Positions 1 to 12,100 of a DNA stretch of 24,238 bases are shown here, in pieces (position 1 is the stretch's first letter; each line of letters starts with the position of its first letter). The notes under the pieces are model-generated. The model saw only the letters and a program-made list of their open reading frames with translations, was not told the origin of the DNA and ran no database searches. The stretch covers positions 1 to 24,238 of the forward strand of contig JXUT01149063.1 in the NCBI GenBank assembly GCA_000934455.1. The letters run 5' to 3'. The stretch comes from Apostichopus parvimensis (taxonomy: Eukaryota; Echinodermata; Holothuroidea; Aspidochirotida; Stichopodidae). The position numbers were made by a program, and so were the translations under genes.

Positions 1-24
1 TGTACATCAAGTTATCGATCTTAC

Positions 25-111
25 CATTTCTACAGATTCCTGAGGGTTCTTGGAGTATTGTACCATCAAGTTATTGTACTGGGTCTCTATACTCTCCAAC
101 AAATCTCGCTC
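25..111 (-). CDS. phldb: PHLDB exon 9, last visible (coiled-coil segment; gene continues left)
   Basis: The exon is 87 nt, phase 0 at both ends, with acceptor ccttctttcgtcag and donor ATG|gtaaga. It encodes 29 residues: ERDLLESIETQYNNLM then VQYSKNPQESVEM. Joined to the previous exon, ATLEMLRK + ERDLLESIETQYNNL matches vertebrate ASLQLLQKEKEKLTVLERRYHSL position by position without gaps. An alternative donor after NNLM (ATG|gtacaa) would end the exon at 64. The rest of the gene, expected to include the PH domain, lies outside the window. Confidence 0.82.
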
Positions 112-3100
112 CTGACGAAAGAAGGTCAAGATAAAAATAACCACATTTTGAGGAAACATTCAATCCCCTTGAGGAAACATTCAGGCACCTTGAGGAAACA
201 TTCAGGCACCTTGAGGAAACATTCAATCCCCTTGAGGAAACATTCAGGCACCTTGAGGAAACATTCACATGAATCATTCACTCACTTACTACTAAACGTA
301 TTAAACAGGTTGTTCGACATTTATCCGTAATGGAAAACAGATTAACATAGCAAACAGGATGGAATACTAAGAAACTGATATTACACAAATGTCAGGTTGA
401 TCGAAGCGTTTGATTCAGTTACAGCAAAACAACTAGACATTGATGTTTCTACCCTCCATTAATGTTTAGCACAATTGGTAATACTTGTAATATAACAAAC
501 AAGGTGTACAACATACACTAGGAAATATATTCTAGATTAAACCAGATAGAAAGAAGCGAATATGAAGCAAAGTTTGTAACAAGAGATATCTTCAGATTCC
601 ATGCGTGAAATCCAAGCAGTTTAAAATAGCTTTCCAGCAAAGGGAAGAAACAGGGGGCAAGTGGGCGGGATGGAAAACGGACAATATTCCTGCATCTTTA
701 TTCGGTGTTGTTCATGTGAAAAGGAGATGGTTAGCCAACATCCACCCTCTCCCCTCCCCTCTCCTCTCCCCTTCCCCATCTTCCTCCTCCTCAACTGTGA
801 TTGGCCATGAGTTAAGCAACCATATTAATTTCAGAAAAGTCAAAAGTCAAACCTATTCCTTAATTTGCAAGCTAATGAAAAGATATGGCAAGTTAGAGAG
901 AATATGTTATGCTCAACCTGAACATCTGGGATTATAATTTTAAAAACTTCACCCAAATTGCCCGGTCAACCTCTGCAATAACTGAATGAAATTAACTCTG
1001 CATGACAAAGTACAATACACTATTGGATAGAGATGACATGTCCTTGTTTTGATATTAACACTCTTCTGTTGACTGGGAATTGAACCAGTGACCTCTGGAT
1101 TACAAGACCAGTGATCCACCAACTGACCTATACAATACTTTGTGTTGATCCCTATGCAAACCGTTTCTTAGTTGGGGTGGGGGTACCATAACAGATACCA
1201 CAGTACATAATTAGTCCTGGTCCTTGGTACTGCAGCACACAACCCAGAAGGGGGCTGGGGAAGGGACTTCAGGAGGCAATGTTACATTCTTGTGTCAAGA
1301 ACTTGACTAAGGGGTGATGTCACTGATTTCAGATACTTAAAGATTCTAGTCAATATTTCTGTGCTCACAATATTTTTTTTTTTTGGTATAAATTCCTCTT
1401 CAGAATAGATAACTACATAGTGTAACATTTATGATAGTATTTATAATGTACCCCAACTAATACCAAGACTGACTATGAAATAATACACACACAATTAAAC
1501 TTCTTGAATGGAATGTACAATACATCATTGGATGCAAACAGACCACAGGCCGTTTCCTCTCCCATCCGCATTGTGCGATGTGAAACGGGGAGGAGGGGGG
1601 GGGGGTGTGATTTGATGACGGCAAGGAGCTGGACGAGCCTACTTTTTGCCCCCAGTGTTAACCAATCATGGTGAGATATTTCCTCATTATAAGAAGCCAT
1701 CCAGTCAGTCAGGGCATTGCACTCTCCCGCATCTAATAGACTAAGAACTAACCTTCCTTAGCATTTCCAAAGTTGCTCGCCTTTTCGTTTCCAACATGTC
1801 TGTCGATTCCTTCGCTGTCCTTATGATGTTACTCATCTGAAGATCGATTTCAGAGACAGAAGACTAGGGAGGGGAGAAAGATGAAGATTGAGAAAAGTTG
1901 TTTTTCAAAAGTCTTTTTTTTTTTTAAAGATATCACCGTATAATATTCATATACAAGCAACGATTGACACAAATCTCAACATGAAGGATATGAAGAATAT
2001 GAAAACTAATCGAGTAGTGAGGCTAGCCAACATGAAGGACAGAATATGACAATTAATCGAGTAGTGGGGCTAGACTAGGCTACAGCTTCAATTAAAACAT
2101 CAAATATTTGTTAAGGCCCTTCTCTTTTAGTAGAATTTTGTCATCTTCAGTTTAGTAGCTTTTTTTCTTAATCTTAAGTATTTCTCTCACTTTGGTCTTT
2201 TCTTCTTCTTTTTTTAGCAAAGAATTATGAAGATGAAAATGATGATGAGGATGATGATGGTGCTGCAACTTGAAGCGATTCCAAGTAACTTGATATATTT
2301 AATGGCACATTTGCCACCAACATGCCATTCCTTTTCCTTGGCCCTTATGTATTTGAAATGACTTACGAGACTTGATGTAAAATTCAACTGCAAAATTTGC
2401 CCCCCAGTGTTTGCCAGTTCTTATTCATTGCCCTGTTGCATTTAATAATTTAAGGTAACAATGCAGGGAATGATTTCTCCCGTATCGCAATATGGACAAA
2501 CATTCAAAACTGCAACACAGAATTTGAACACTAAATGATTCCCTGCAATGACATTTGAAGCCACTCCAATAACTTGATATGAAATTAAATTGCAAATTTG
2601 GCACCAGAGTTGTCAGTTGTCCTTTCGTTGCCCCTGATGCTTTAAGTATGATGTCTGTAATGATCCTTAAATGTACTTTAAAGCAACATTTAACATTTTA
2701 CCATCTGTTGCCATGATGATTCAAAATTGCACTTTTTTTTAGTAACATCATGTCATGTATTAACTGCAAGTGTATCATGACTCATTAGGAACATAAACGG
2801 TCGAGAAATGTCAAATTTCCCCTCAATTTAAGCAATTAACGTTTCTGACTATGCCATAGAAACCAAACTGACCTGGTAGAGACAAGCCCATTGGTTGGTA
2901 ACCAAGGTCACTTAGAGACAAGCCGATTGGTTGGTAACCAAAGTCTATATTAGAGACAAGCCGATTGGTTGCTAACCAAAGTCTATTAGAGACAAGCCCA
3001 TTGGTTGCTAACCAAACTCTATATTAGAGACAAGCCCATTGGTTGGTAACCGAAGTCTATATTAGAGACAAGCCCATTGGTTGGTAACCAAAGTCTATAT

Positions 3101-6100
3101 TAGAGACAAGCCCATTGGTTGGTAACCAAAGTCAATTTGTATGAAGCGACCATACACGGTTCATTTACCACTATTAATCCACTTTACAATATAACATCAT
3201 TACAAGACTGATTTATCTTGCCTTTTCATTATCACATCATCCAAACTGTAAGCTTTCTTTTACTTTATTTCAAAACTTTGCAATGCATCCATAAAAACAA
3301 AGCTTTTTTTTGCAGCTGTACAGAAGTCTAATGACTTCATTGTGGTGAGCTAATTTTGATAATTGCATGCAGATTGGGTGAGCGTTATGCCATAGTATGT
3401 TAAAGTGCATATGCCATAATGTATACTCTCCTTTTTGCAAGCATACACATATTTCATTCAATTCATTTATACATCAAAATCATCCAAATTTTCAGAGCCC
3501 AACTCGTCATTTGATAAATTTTGACTTCCAGATACCATCGTCGACTTTCTGAAGTTTTCACACGATAGTAACACAAACACAATCTTGTGTCGCATTTCTT
3601 GTTGTACCCGAAAAAGAAGGTCTTTCATAATACATGGACGTTTCGAGTTACAGTACATGATGAAACGAAAAAGATAATAATATGTAAATGTAACGAAAAG
3701 AAGTTGGGAGTACAGAAATGAAAAAATAATCACTTTCTTATGGGGGGGGGGGAGGGTCAGAGATAATTTATAAGACAGCTGTATACACAGGGAGGCGAAA
3801 ATACCATACATAGTAGTTTAGCAAACCATCACCATACAAGCCAAATGCAGTACATGTAAATAAAGCCAGCTAGCTCATGGAGAGAGGAAGATACATCTGG
3901 ATGCACAGCAACTCTTGCAATGATACACTTAAATGACTCCATAATACACTCGAATGAACATTTATTACTCTGCCACCTGTGTAACCATGGTGACACCAGT
4001 TTGACCAATGAATGGGATGCCTTCCACATAGGAAGATAAAGTGTTTTGTTTCTGTTGTTTGTTAACTTTTCCTTTTTCTTTTATAAGCGAAACTAAAATT
4101 AAAAACTGAGTGAAACTTCTCGACAGCTGGAAAATGTCTCGACGATATTGACAAAGAATATGATTTTATCTTTCTTTTGTCTAAGGACTCACTGATTAGA
4201 AATTGTATGATGTGTCATAACTGTTTACTGTTAATTTATTTAAAGAGGTTTTCGGGAAGCGGATAGGCAGACAATGCCCGACAATGTTGGTTTCTCTATC
4301 GGCTTATATACAGAAACATGACATCATAATTAAGCACACAGACTTTATAAGCATGCTTTGTTGGAACGAAAGACAATGCGAACCACTCCATGACAAATGA
4401 GAATTGAACTGCATCTCACAACACTTTCACTATGTATAAAGTTCACAGTGTAGTCCTATAATTGGAATTAGTATAAACAATCACCGTGGATGTTAATTTA
4501 TCTGTTTTTACCCTTTTTGGTTTATTTGGCGTGCTGTGAATTGAGGTGCACCGATTAGCATACACTGACCATGGCCAGTCGGCAACTGATGTCAAATTTG
4601 GAAATATCTTGACATCAAATTGCAATACTCATATCTAATTTTTATTTTTATTTTTTTTAACCTTCCTCTGTCTGACCTTCATGCTCTCCATGTCTCCTTT
4701 ACACTTTCATTCATAATTATTATTACTATCATTATTACATTTTACTATTTAATGACTTAGTTTTATATGGAGGGAATTTGAGAGGGTGGGGGGGGGGTAC
4801 CTTCTCATCGAAAGTGAATAGCTCCATCCATGGTCCCATTTTGATTTTAGGTAAAAGTTAGGCTACACTATGGCTATCTCACAGAATTATTTGCTCATTG
4901 TGATTTTAAAAAAACTTCAATTTTCCTAGGACATTAGGGAATGATAATAACCAATGCAGTATGATGTTGCTGTGCAAATCACTACAATATTTTTTACTAA
5001 GTACAAACATTGCAGACTTTAACAAGGAAAGCTAGCCACACAGTTTACTTGTACTTAAAGACTCCACAGAGAACAACCACCACACATGGCTCTAATGTCA
5101 TTCTTGTTTACTGTTTATTTATTTATTTATCCTCTTGCTATTTTCTTTGTGCAACTTTTAACAGATATTTTATTCTTTTTCTAATTCCTTTTTCTCTTTG
5201 AAGTCTGTTTTCAACTTGAACAGATAAAAGGTCAAACCAAAAAACATTTCATGAAAACACCCCTCCCCGTTAATTTTTTGCTTTCCCCCCCTCGGACACT
5301 AACGCTTTCTTTTTGCCCCCCCTTGGACACTAATGCTTTATATTTTCCCCCCTCTTGGACACTAAATCACAAACCTTGGTGGCTTTGATTTTGTCATTCT
5401 CCTCGCTAGCTTCCCTTTTTAATTCTAACTCCATAATTTCTTTCTCTTCTTCGATCCTGGCCTCTAACTCCAACTGGCTAAACTCCAGATCCTCGAACCG
5501 TTTCCTCTCTAGGTCCAGCTGTTCCATCTCTCCCCGTAGTCGGTCTCCCAGGACCTCCTTCCGGGCAGGGTGGGTGCAGAGGTCAAACTCTCGCTTCGAT
5601 TCCAAGTGTCTCTGCTCTAGTTGCTGCAGGGACTTTCTAGATTCCTCCAGGAGGTCCCTCTCCTGTGGAGTAAGATTAGCTGGTGTGAAAGAGCAGTGCA
5701 AAGTGCATCATCCCAACCAAAAGCCACCAATCAGCAAGCTGCTTTGCTAACCAATCCTAAAACGATTTCTTTCTTTTTTAACGTCTTTACTTCATGAATA
5801 TTCAAACTGCATCCAAAGGGCTCGTTAAAATTAAGAAGTACCGTCCAGCGTGCTTGATTGCATAACAAGCACGCTGGACGATGACAAGTCCCACTTTATA
5901 TTAGGATCCCCCACCAATCTGTAATGATTTGTATCATGAATATTTACATATTCTCCTTAGTAGATAGATGATGGGTTGGCTTAGTAATGACAAAATTCCC
6001 AACGCCATCTGCAAATTCAGTTCTCAATTCCCCACAATAATGTTAAACATGGGAAGCTTGATCTTTTGCCTTGATAATTTTGGCATGGCTACTTCTTTAT

Positions 6101-9100
6101 AAATAATTTTCTTTTTATCTTTCGGGGGGCAGGGGTGGGGGCAGGTGGGGATGGGATGGAGTTGGGTATTTGTTCACAGAGCTGCTTTGTGCTATTCCAA
6201 TATTGTCTTGCCTTATTAGTGGGAGGGGGGTATTTACTATTTAATAAGCTCTGACTTTTTTTTATTCATATTTGAAACTTTTGCAGCATACAATTGAAGA
6301 ATTAGTATTAAATTCATGTATCACCTGAACGACAAACTTGAGGATATTAAACAGACAGAAAAAAGGTTAAAATAATCAAACTTTCTTGCTACTACTTCTT
6401 AATCAAACATAAAAACCCCAAAACTTTTCTTTCCAATTCATTTTGTTTCTCAGCTCTTCTTTCCCACATTTTTTTATCAACAGTTGGTTAAGACCAATTG
6501 ACCCCTCACTTCCGTCTATTTCAATTAGGGATACAGGAACCAGGCAAAGTTTTGTTGCAAATCGCCTGGCTGTTTCCACAGATACTCTTGGCTTCTCCAC
6601 CACGACCTGACCTCATCAAATGCCAAGCTCTCAAACAAAATGTATCAATTGGTATTTACTGAGAGGAGAAAATACATCACAGCAGTCAAAATATTTTTAA
6701 GAGAGGAAGAGCGCAACCCTGTAAGAAAGAGGAAGCCCAGCCCCAGAGAAACATCGCTCATTCTTTAAAGAAAGGCATCGGCAGAGTTTGTCACTGTAAG
6801 ATTTGCAAAATGTCAAAACCATATTTTTAGACTCATTCATCTGTTTTCTGACTATATTTCCTGCTAGGATCGAAACTTACTTTTACACATATATTTTTGA
6901 ATGACTTAACTTATCTCATTTGCCAACGTAGAGCTTGTAAAATCATTCGCTCGCCTTATCAAATCGCTGCATACAATTTATCATTCACCTAAAAAAACTG
7001 TTACAGCAGTCTTTGCTTCTTTCTATTTTCATTTTTATTTATTTTCTGTTATTGTTTACTTTCCTTGTGTGGGTGGGTGGGGGGGCAGGGGGGGTTTTCT
7101 GTTATAACTAAAGGAGATTTAGGTCTTAGAAATGATTCATAATCATCTATTGACAGCTAAAAGTTAACAGGATGTTAAACCCCACCCCCTTCATCCCAAC
7201 GGTCATCATATTTCAACGCCCCCCTCCTCCATAGCCCCCTTTATCCCAACAACAGACGATACCCCATATTTTATGCCATACTGTTCTTCTTTTTAATTGA
7301 ACCTTACGCTGGTTTTCTAAAATACTGTATATTTTATACTGTGACTGTAACTACGATCTACGCTACTGGAAAGAGGAAAATTGAAAAATTCAGGAACCTT
7401 GTCCCGTTGATGGACAGCAGAGGAGTTCAGCTGCCTCTTGTTTCTCTCCAAGGTGCTCATATTCTCCTCCTGCTCCTTGAGGTGCAGCAGCTTTCGTTTA
7501 TGCTCCGCCTCCAAGAGGGCAGCCTCTATCTCCAGCTGTATTTGACAAGCCACACGTCACCCGACATGCCGATTAATGGTTTAGTCGTGTTTGAGGGTTT
7601 TTATTTTTTTTTGTTCGTACATAAGGGAGAGGTGGGTGTCCATCGAAAAGTTACCAACATGTGTAATTAGTGATGACAAGCAGTATTGAAGATTCGGTTA
7701 TATTTTGTGTTTTTCAGAAACGGAACACAACACATTTATTTTACCATGGCAAGATGTTAGGTTTACACAAATAAATGACCATTTGAGGGATATTTTGTTT
7801 TAATAGGTTGAAGGGGGTTAAGTAGGGGAAAGATGGGAGATGGATTTACATATATTACAGTAGGATAACATTACATCCAAACATGTACGACACAATATTA
7901 ATATCAGTGTTTTTCATACAAAAGTTATGCCACAGTTCACAATGAAGTTATGAAGGGTATACAACAGACCATATTGTTTTTTTTCATTTGTTTTTGTTGA
8001 TCATTGGTTAGGGGTAATTACAAGGAAGTTTAGATACACAAACAGGTTTAGCAAGGCAGCATTTGATTGGTTCCCAAAGATATACAAGACAAATAAATTA
8101 TAAGAGAATATTTAACAGAATTGTTAGCAGGCAGAAAGGTAAATAAATAAATATATATATACATGTAGTGTTAGCAGTTTGGAACAAACAAAAAGATTAT
8201 ACCCACAGATATGAACATGCAACATTTTAGTATCAAGCATATCATGTTAATCGTATTCATGCATATTAATGAGCAAAGACAACATAATATAAACAGAAAG
8301 GAGGAGAAAGAAAACAAGATCTCATGAGGCAGTGTTCAAGAAGGCAGCGTAAAAAATTCCACAAAAAAAAAAAAAAAATCTATCACTCCTTTAACGTCTG
8401 ACAAAATAAACCAAATTCCTTAACTCAACCCAAACGTACAACAAGACTTCAAAACAATAAAACAAGCCATTGAGCTCAAGAAAAGTAAATTTTTGAGAGA
8501 TAAGATCTGATAAGTTAGACCTAGTTTAATTATCCCTTCGCTTGTTTTAACGATGAGACTGGAGGCCGAAATTTTAGTTCCCATATGGATAGATCTAACT
8601 ATTTTGGGTAAACAAAATATGCCTAGATTGTCTGGATTTTCTCCTTTCCACTCTTAAATCCTGGATGTAAATGACGTAAATCCATCGCACTTTATAATGC
8701 TCTCTTCTAACCCAACCGATCAATGTTCTTCTAACTTCATGTAAACAGCAGATCACCAATGGACTTACATCGTACCACAGCTACATTTGCTCCACAGTAC
8801 TGTCAAGAACTGCTATGTAAATATTAAAACAAATGCTATTCAATTTTGTTGGCAATACAAGACCACCTAACTCTTTTAACAATAGGAAACCCACAATTGT
8901 ACTTGAGAAAGAAACCACCAGCTGGTGGTCGTATAACCATGACGACGTACCTCGCGGAGGGTCTCCGTTTCCTGGGCTTCCAGGTCGTCTATTTCCTTCT
9001 CCAGGGTCTCGATCTTAAAGATGGAATGTTTCCTGGCGTTTTCCAGTTTTTGAAGCGATTCCTCGACCTCTTCCGGTTGAAGCTGTCAGGCGGAAAAAGA

Positions 9101-12100
9101 TGTAAGATGCGATTGTTTGTAAAACTTTTGAATGAGTTGATGCAAGCTGCCTGTTTTCCACTAGCAGAGAAGTCTGTTCATTTCTGGTCATGCACAGCAC
9201 TGCATTACAAAAAAAAACCTTGGCCGGTGTCCTAAATTGGAGTAACAAATTCTTGTCAACTTTTAACATTTATTTAAAAAAAAAATGTTAAAACCTTCTC
9301 TTTAGTTAGCGTTCCTTGTTTAAGGATTTGATCACTATTATGACAGAGGCTTTCCATAATCTCTAAGCTTGTAAAATGTTAAACTAAATACATAAGATTT
9401 GAACATTCGACCCCCCCCCCCCCTCAAAAACCTATTAAAAGAAAACTTCACCGATTGGTCCATGACACCCTAGATACCTAATTGGGATTGGTTAATGACA
9501 AGTAAACTTACTGCTGATTGGATAAGAACTATTCACACAAGAACATTCATATAATGCTTATTGGATGATGATGACACCATGGTACACTAACATCGTTTAG
9601 GTTTTTTTTCTTTTTCTTTTTCTTTTTCAATATGCCACAAAATCTAAACTCAAGTTCACTTCATTCAAAGACATTTTTTTCAGCTACGAAAATACCTTTA
9701 CGACGACACCCTGTATTTAACTGACTGGAGTGAGTTTATAGTTTATGACGACTCTTGTATACTAACTGCTGATTGGTTGATGTCTTTAACGCTACCTGGT
9801 GTGCAGAATGCTGACTGGTTGATGCCAATCTGGTACGATTTATTGGCTGGCTCATGATGGCCCAGAGAATTTCAATACTTCAGGTTAGGTTTATCGATAG
9901 GCCACAAAGCCTAGCTTATGTCTCCAACACACGACTATAGAATGGAGACCTTCTAAACTAATAGAGTCACAATGTAGCTTTCACTAAACTGTAACGTATA
10001 TTTTGCAAACAGGAAATGCCTTCGACATACGGAAGGAGGAGAATACAGATTATGCAGAACAGGAACTCCTACTTAAGAGATGGACTCATTGATAACGGCG
10101 TTTACCTTAATTACCACAAATTACCTTTGCCGATGGCCAATTCATTCAAGGCTACATTACAGATTGCTATCCTGGTGTTGGCTATTAATTATGTACCGAC
10201 GCAGCAGGAACAGTTTAACCTTCCATTTCGAAAACTGTTCCATGCCAGTACTCACGTTTGCGAAATCATGAATTCGCTACGAAGAGTTTGTTGATCATTT
10301 GGACACTCATGTAGAGTAGTGTTCATGCCATAACCAATGGGAGACGGGAGGTGATATTTAAATGAAAACTTTCTGAAAATTTAAATCCTTTTGTTAATCA
10401 CTTACTGATGGTATATTTAGTTTCATCAATGATTGTGGTTGATGTTGGATGAATTAACTTCGTAACCTTCATGAAGCCCATCAAACTGAAATGCTATTAG
10501 TGGTCCTTCACAAAGCCAGAATTTTTATACAGGCAAATTTCTGTCAGCTGATCCAATGAATACAAAAAAAGAGTATCCTAGTCCATTAAAACACACCATA
10601 TTTCTTTTGTCTACAACCTTTATTTTGTTAGATGGGGCAGGAAGGAGGTATATATTATATTCACTCGACTATTATAATTCTATTATTAGTTTTATTTTTC
10701 AATTTTCCCCTCTTATTTCAGTTTCTCTACATCTCTTGTGTTTGAGGTTATCTATGATACATGACCTTTGCACTTGAGGAATTGATTTATCACTCACCAC
10801 CTGTGCTCTTTTCAGGGTATCTCCTTTACTCTCCATCTCGTTCGGTGGGGTGCGAGGCGGTTTCGGAGGCCCCTGTGATGAGTCGCTCTGGTACCCCGGA
10901 GAGAGCGGCGGGGAATCCGGGTCCTTCAATTTCTCATATCTGACGGGTATCGTCGCCGACGTCGTCGTCTGTTTCGAACTCCTCGCCCTGGAGTGGTGAT
11001 TGAGAGGATCTTCCGGTGGAGGGTGGAGTTCCGGGGAGTTGGGACTCCTCGGGCTATGTGGGGAAGAACCTCCAGATGTCAGAGGGATCATCAAGGAGTC
11101 ACTGTTTGGTAACGGTGTGACCAGATTTGAAGGTCTAGAGTCCTGGACAAAGTCGTACCCGCCCTGACGTCCGTTCGGAAGAGGCGCGACCAGGTCCGGC
11201 TGTGGACTGGTCACGTCGGGGCCCATCTGTTGAGTTCTCTCCTCCTGGGTGGATTGCTCCTGGTATTCCGCGCAGATGTTCAGTATCTCCTCCATCCTCT
11301 GTCGTTCGATCTCTGCTGCTCTTTGCTCCTGCTTCCTCTGCTGCACCGCCTCCATGTGCTGCTTGCAAAGTTCCTTCTGAGTTTCATCTTCAAAGTCGTC
11401 CGGATCCAGGTACAGGGTCTCCCTGGCGGCGAGATCCTCCGGCAAGAGACCCGTGAATTCGTTGGAGGGGTCGACGGGGGCAGACTGTGAGGTAAAATGT
11501 TGATTCTGCTGCTGCACACCACTAAGGTTCTCTCTCGATGTCTTCTTCTCCCGGAGGACCACCCCATTGTGGTGGCTGTAACCGCTAGAGGAGGAGGAGC
11601 TCAGAGTGGAATTGGACTGGTCTGAACCAGACGATCCACGATCTGTGACGAGGGCGCTGGTGACGTTGGTCATTGAGCTGGTGCTCACATTGGACGGGGA
11701 GGAGACCTCCGTGCCGCCCTCCTCATACAATACCGGCGAATTATTGTTCTTGTTTGAATACAAACTGCTCTGTCCCAACTTGATCCTGCTGGGCGAGTTA
11801 GGCCCTTTAATGTGCCTCTCCAGCGTGTTATGAGGACTGGTGGTGATTCCCGAAGCCCCTTTGCGAGTGGGACTGGGGCTGGTGTGTCTGTTCCTCTCCT
11901 CGTAGGCAGTCCTCAGAGGATTCGTGGCAGATGGCAATGTCAAATTGCTTCTTCCTTCCCTTGAGTCTGTGCTGCTACTGCCGTGCCGGGAGCCGTTCCG
12001 CAGCACTGTAAAACCATCCTCGTCATCTGTAATTGCTGTTTCCCGCAGGTACGTGTCACCGTAAATGAAACGTGACTCAGAATCCGACAGGTGCCTGTCA

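Larger units (their letters stand above)
112..1752 (-). other. PHLDB intron between exons 8 and 9
   Basis: This 1.6-kb intron has GT..AG ends on the minus strand. It holds the 21-bp minisatellite next to its 3' end, a pyrimidine-only tract, a tRNA-Thr-like relic and a run of eleven G around 1596-1606. I see no further exon: the open frames at 605-937 (plus) and 1473-1700 (minus) resemble nothing I know. Confidence 0.8.
1864..5374 (-). other. PHLDB intron between exons 7 and 8
   Basis: This 3.5-kb intron has GT..AG ends. It contains a 50-bp duplication, a fold-back sequence, diverged repeats around 2270-2640, the ATTGG array at 2877-3137, G runs near 3742 and 4787, and the C-rich repeat abutting exon 7. 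From 3140 to 5250 I see only AT-rich DNA. The short frames at 3270-4029, 4443-4625 and 5010-5201 have no recognisable domain. Exons 7 and 8 align contiguously to the family, so no exon is missing here. Confidence 0.8.
5663..7397 (-). other. PHLDB intron between exons 6 and 7
   Basis: This 1.7-kb intron has GT..AG ends. It holds the perfect hairpin at 5842-5880, G-rich runs at about 6123-6152 and 7071-7094, and C-rich repeats (cccctttatcccaac-like) at 7186-7252. The minus-strand frame at 6403-6603 has no recognisable domain and no fitting splice sites. Confidence 0.8.

Noticed and set aside
58..330. Plus-strand 90-codon frame with six LRKHS repeats
   Set aside because: It is produced by the 21-bp minisatellite and by antisense of exon 9; both strands are open because the unit is a multiple of three. 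No splice or start evidence supports it.
605..937. Plus-strand 110-codon frame
   Set aside because: It spans a CT-rich tract, has no recognisable domain and lies in an intron of the minus-strand gene.
1065..1139. Functional tRNA-Thr gene
   Set aside because: Acceptor and T stems pair poorly, so it is reported as a relic instead.
2877..3137. CRISPR-like array
   Set aside because: Units are contiguous tandem repeats without unique spacers, in a eukaryotic intron.
3467..4029. Minus-strand frames of 114 and 66 codons
   Set aside because: The compositions look random, there is no domain, and exons 7 and 8 align contiguously to the family without needing an exon here.
5355..5750. Plus-strand Ser-rich 131-codon frame
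   Set aside because: It is the antisense shadow of the PHLDB coiled-coil exon at 5375-5662.
5842..5880. Helitron 3' hairpin, terminator or microRNA precursor
   Set aside because: No CTRR end follows it, terminators of this type are bacterial, and a 15-bp stem is too short for a typical precursor.
10016..10294. Plus-strand 92-codon frame and possible minus-strand exon before exon 5
   Set aside because: No acceptor/donor pair gives an open minus-strand exon in phase, and the plus-strand peptide is unlike any family I know.
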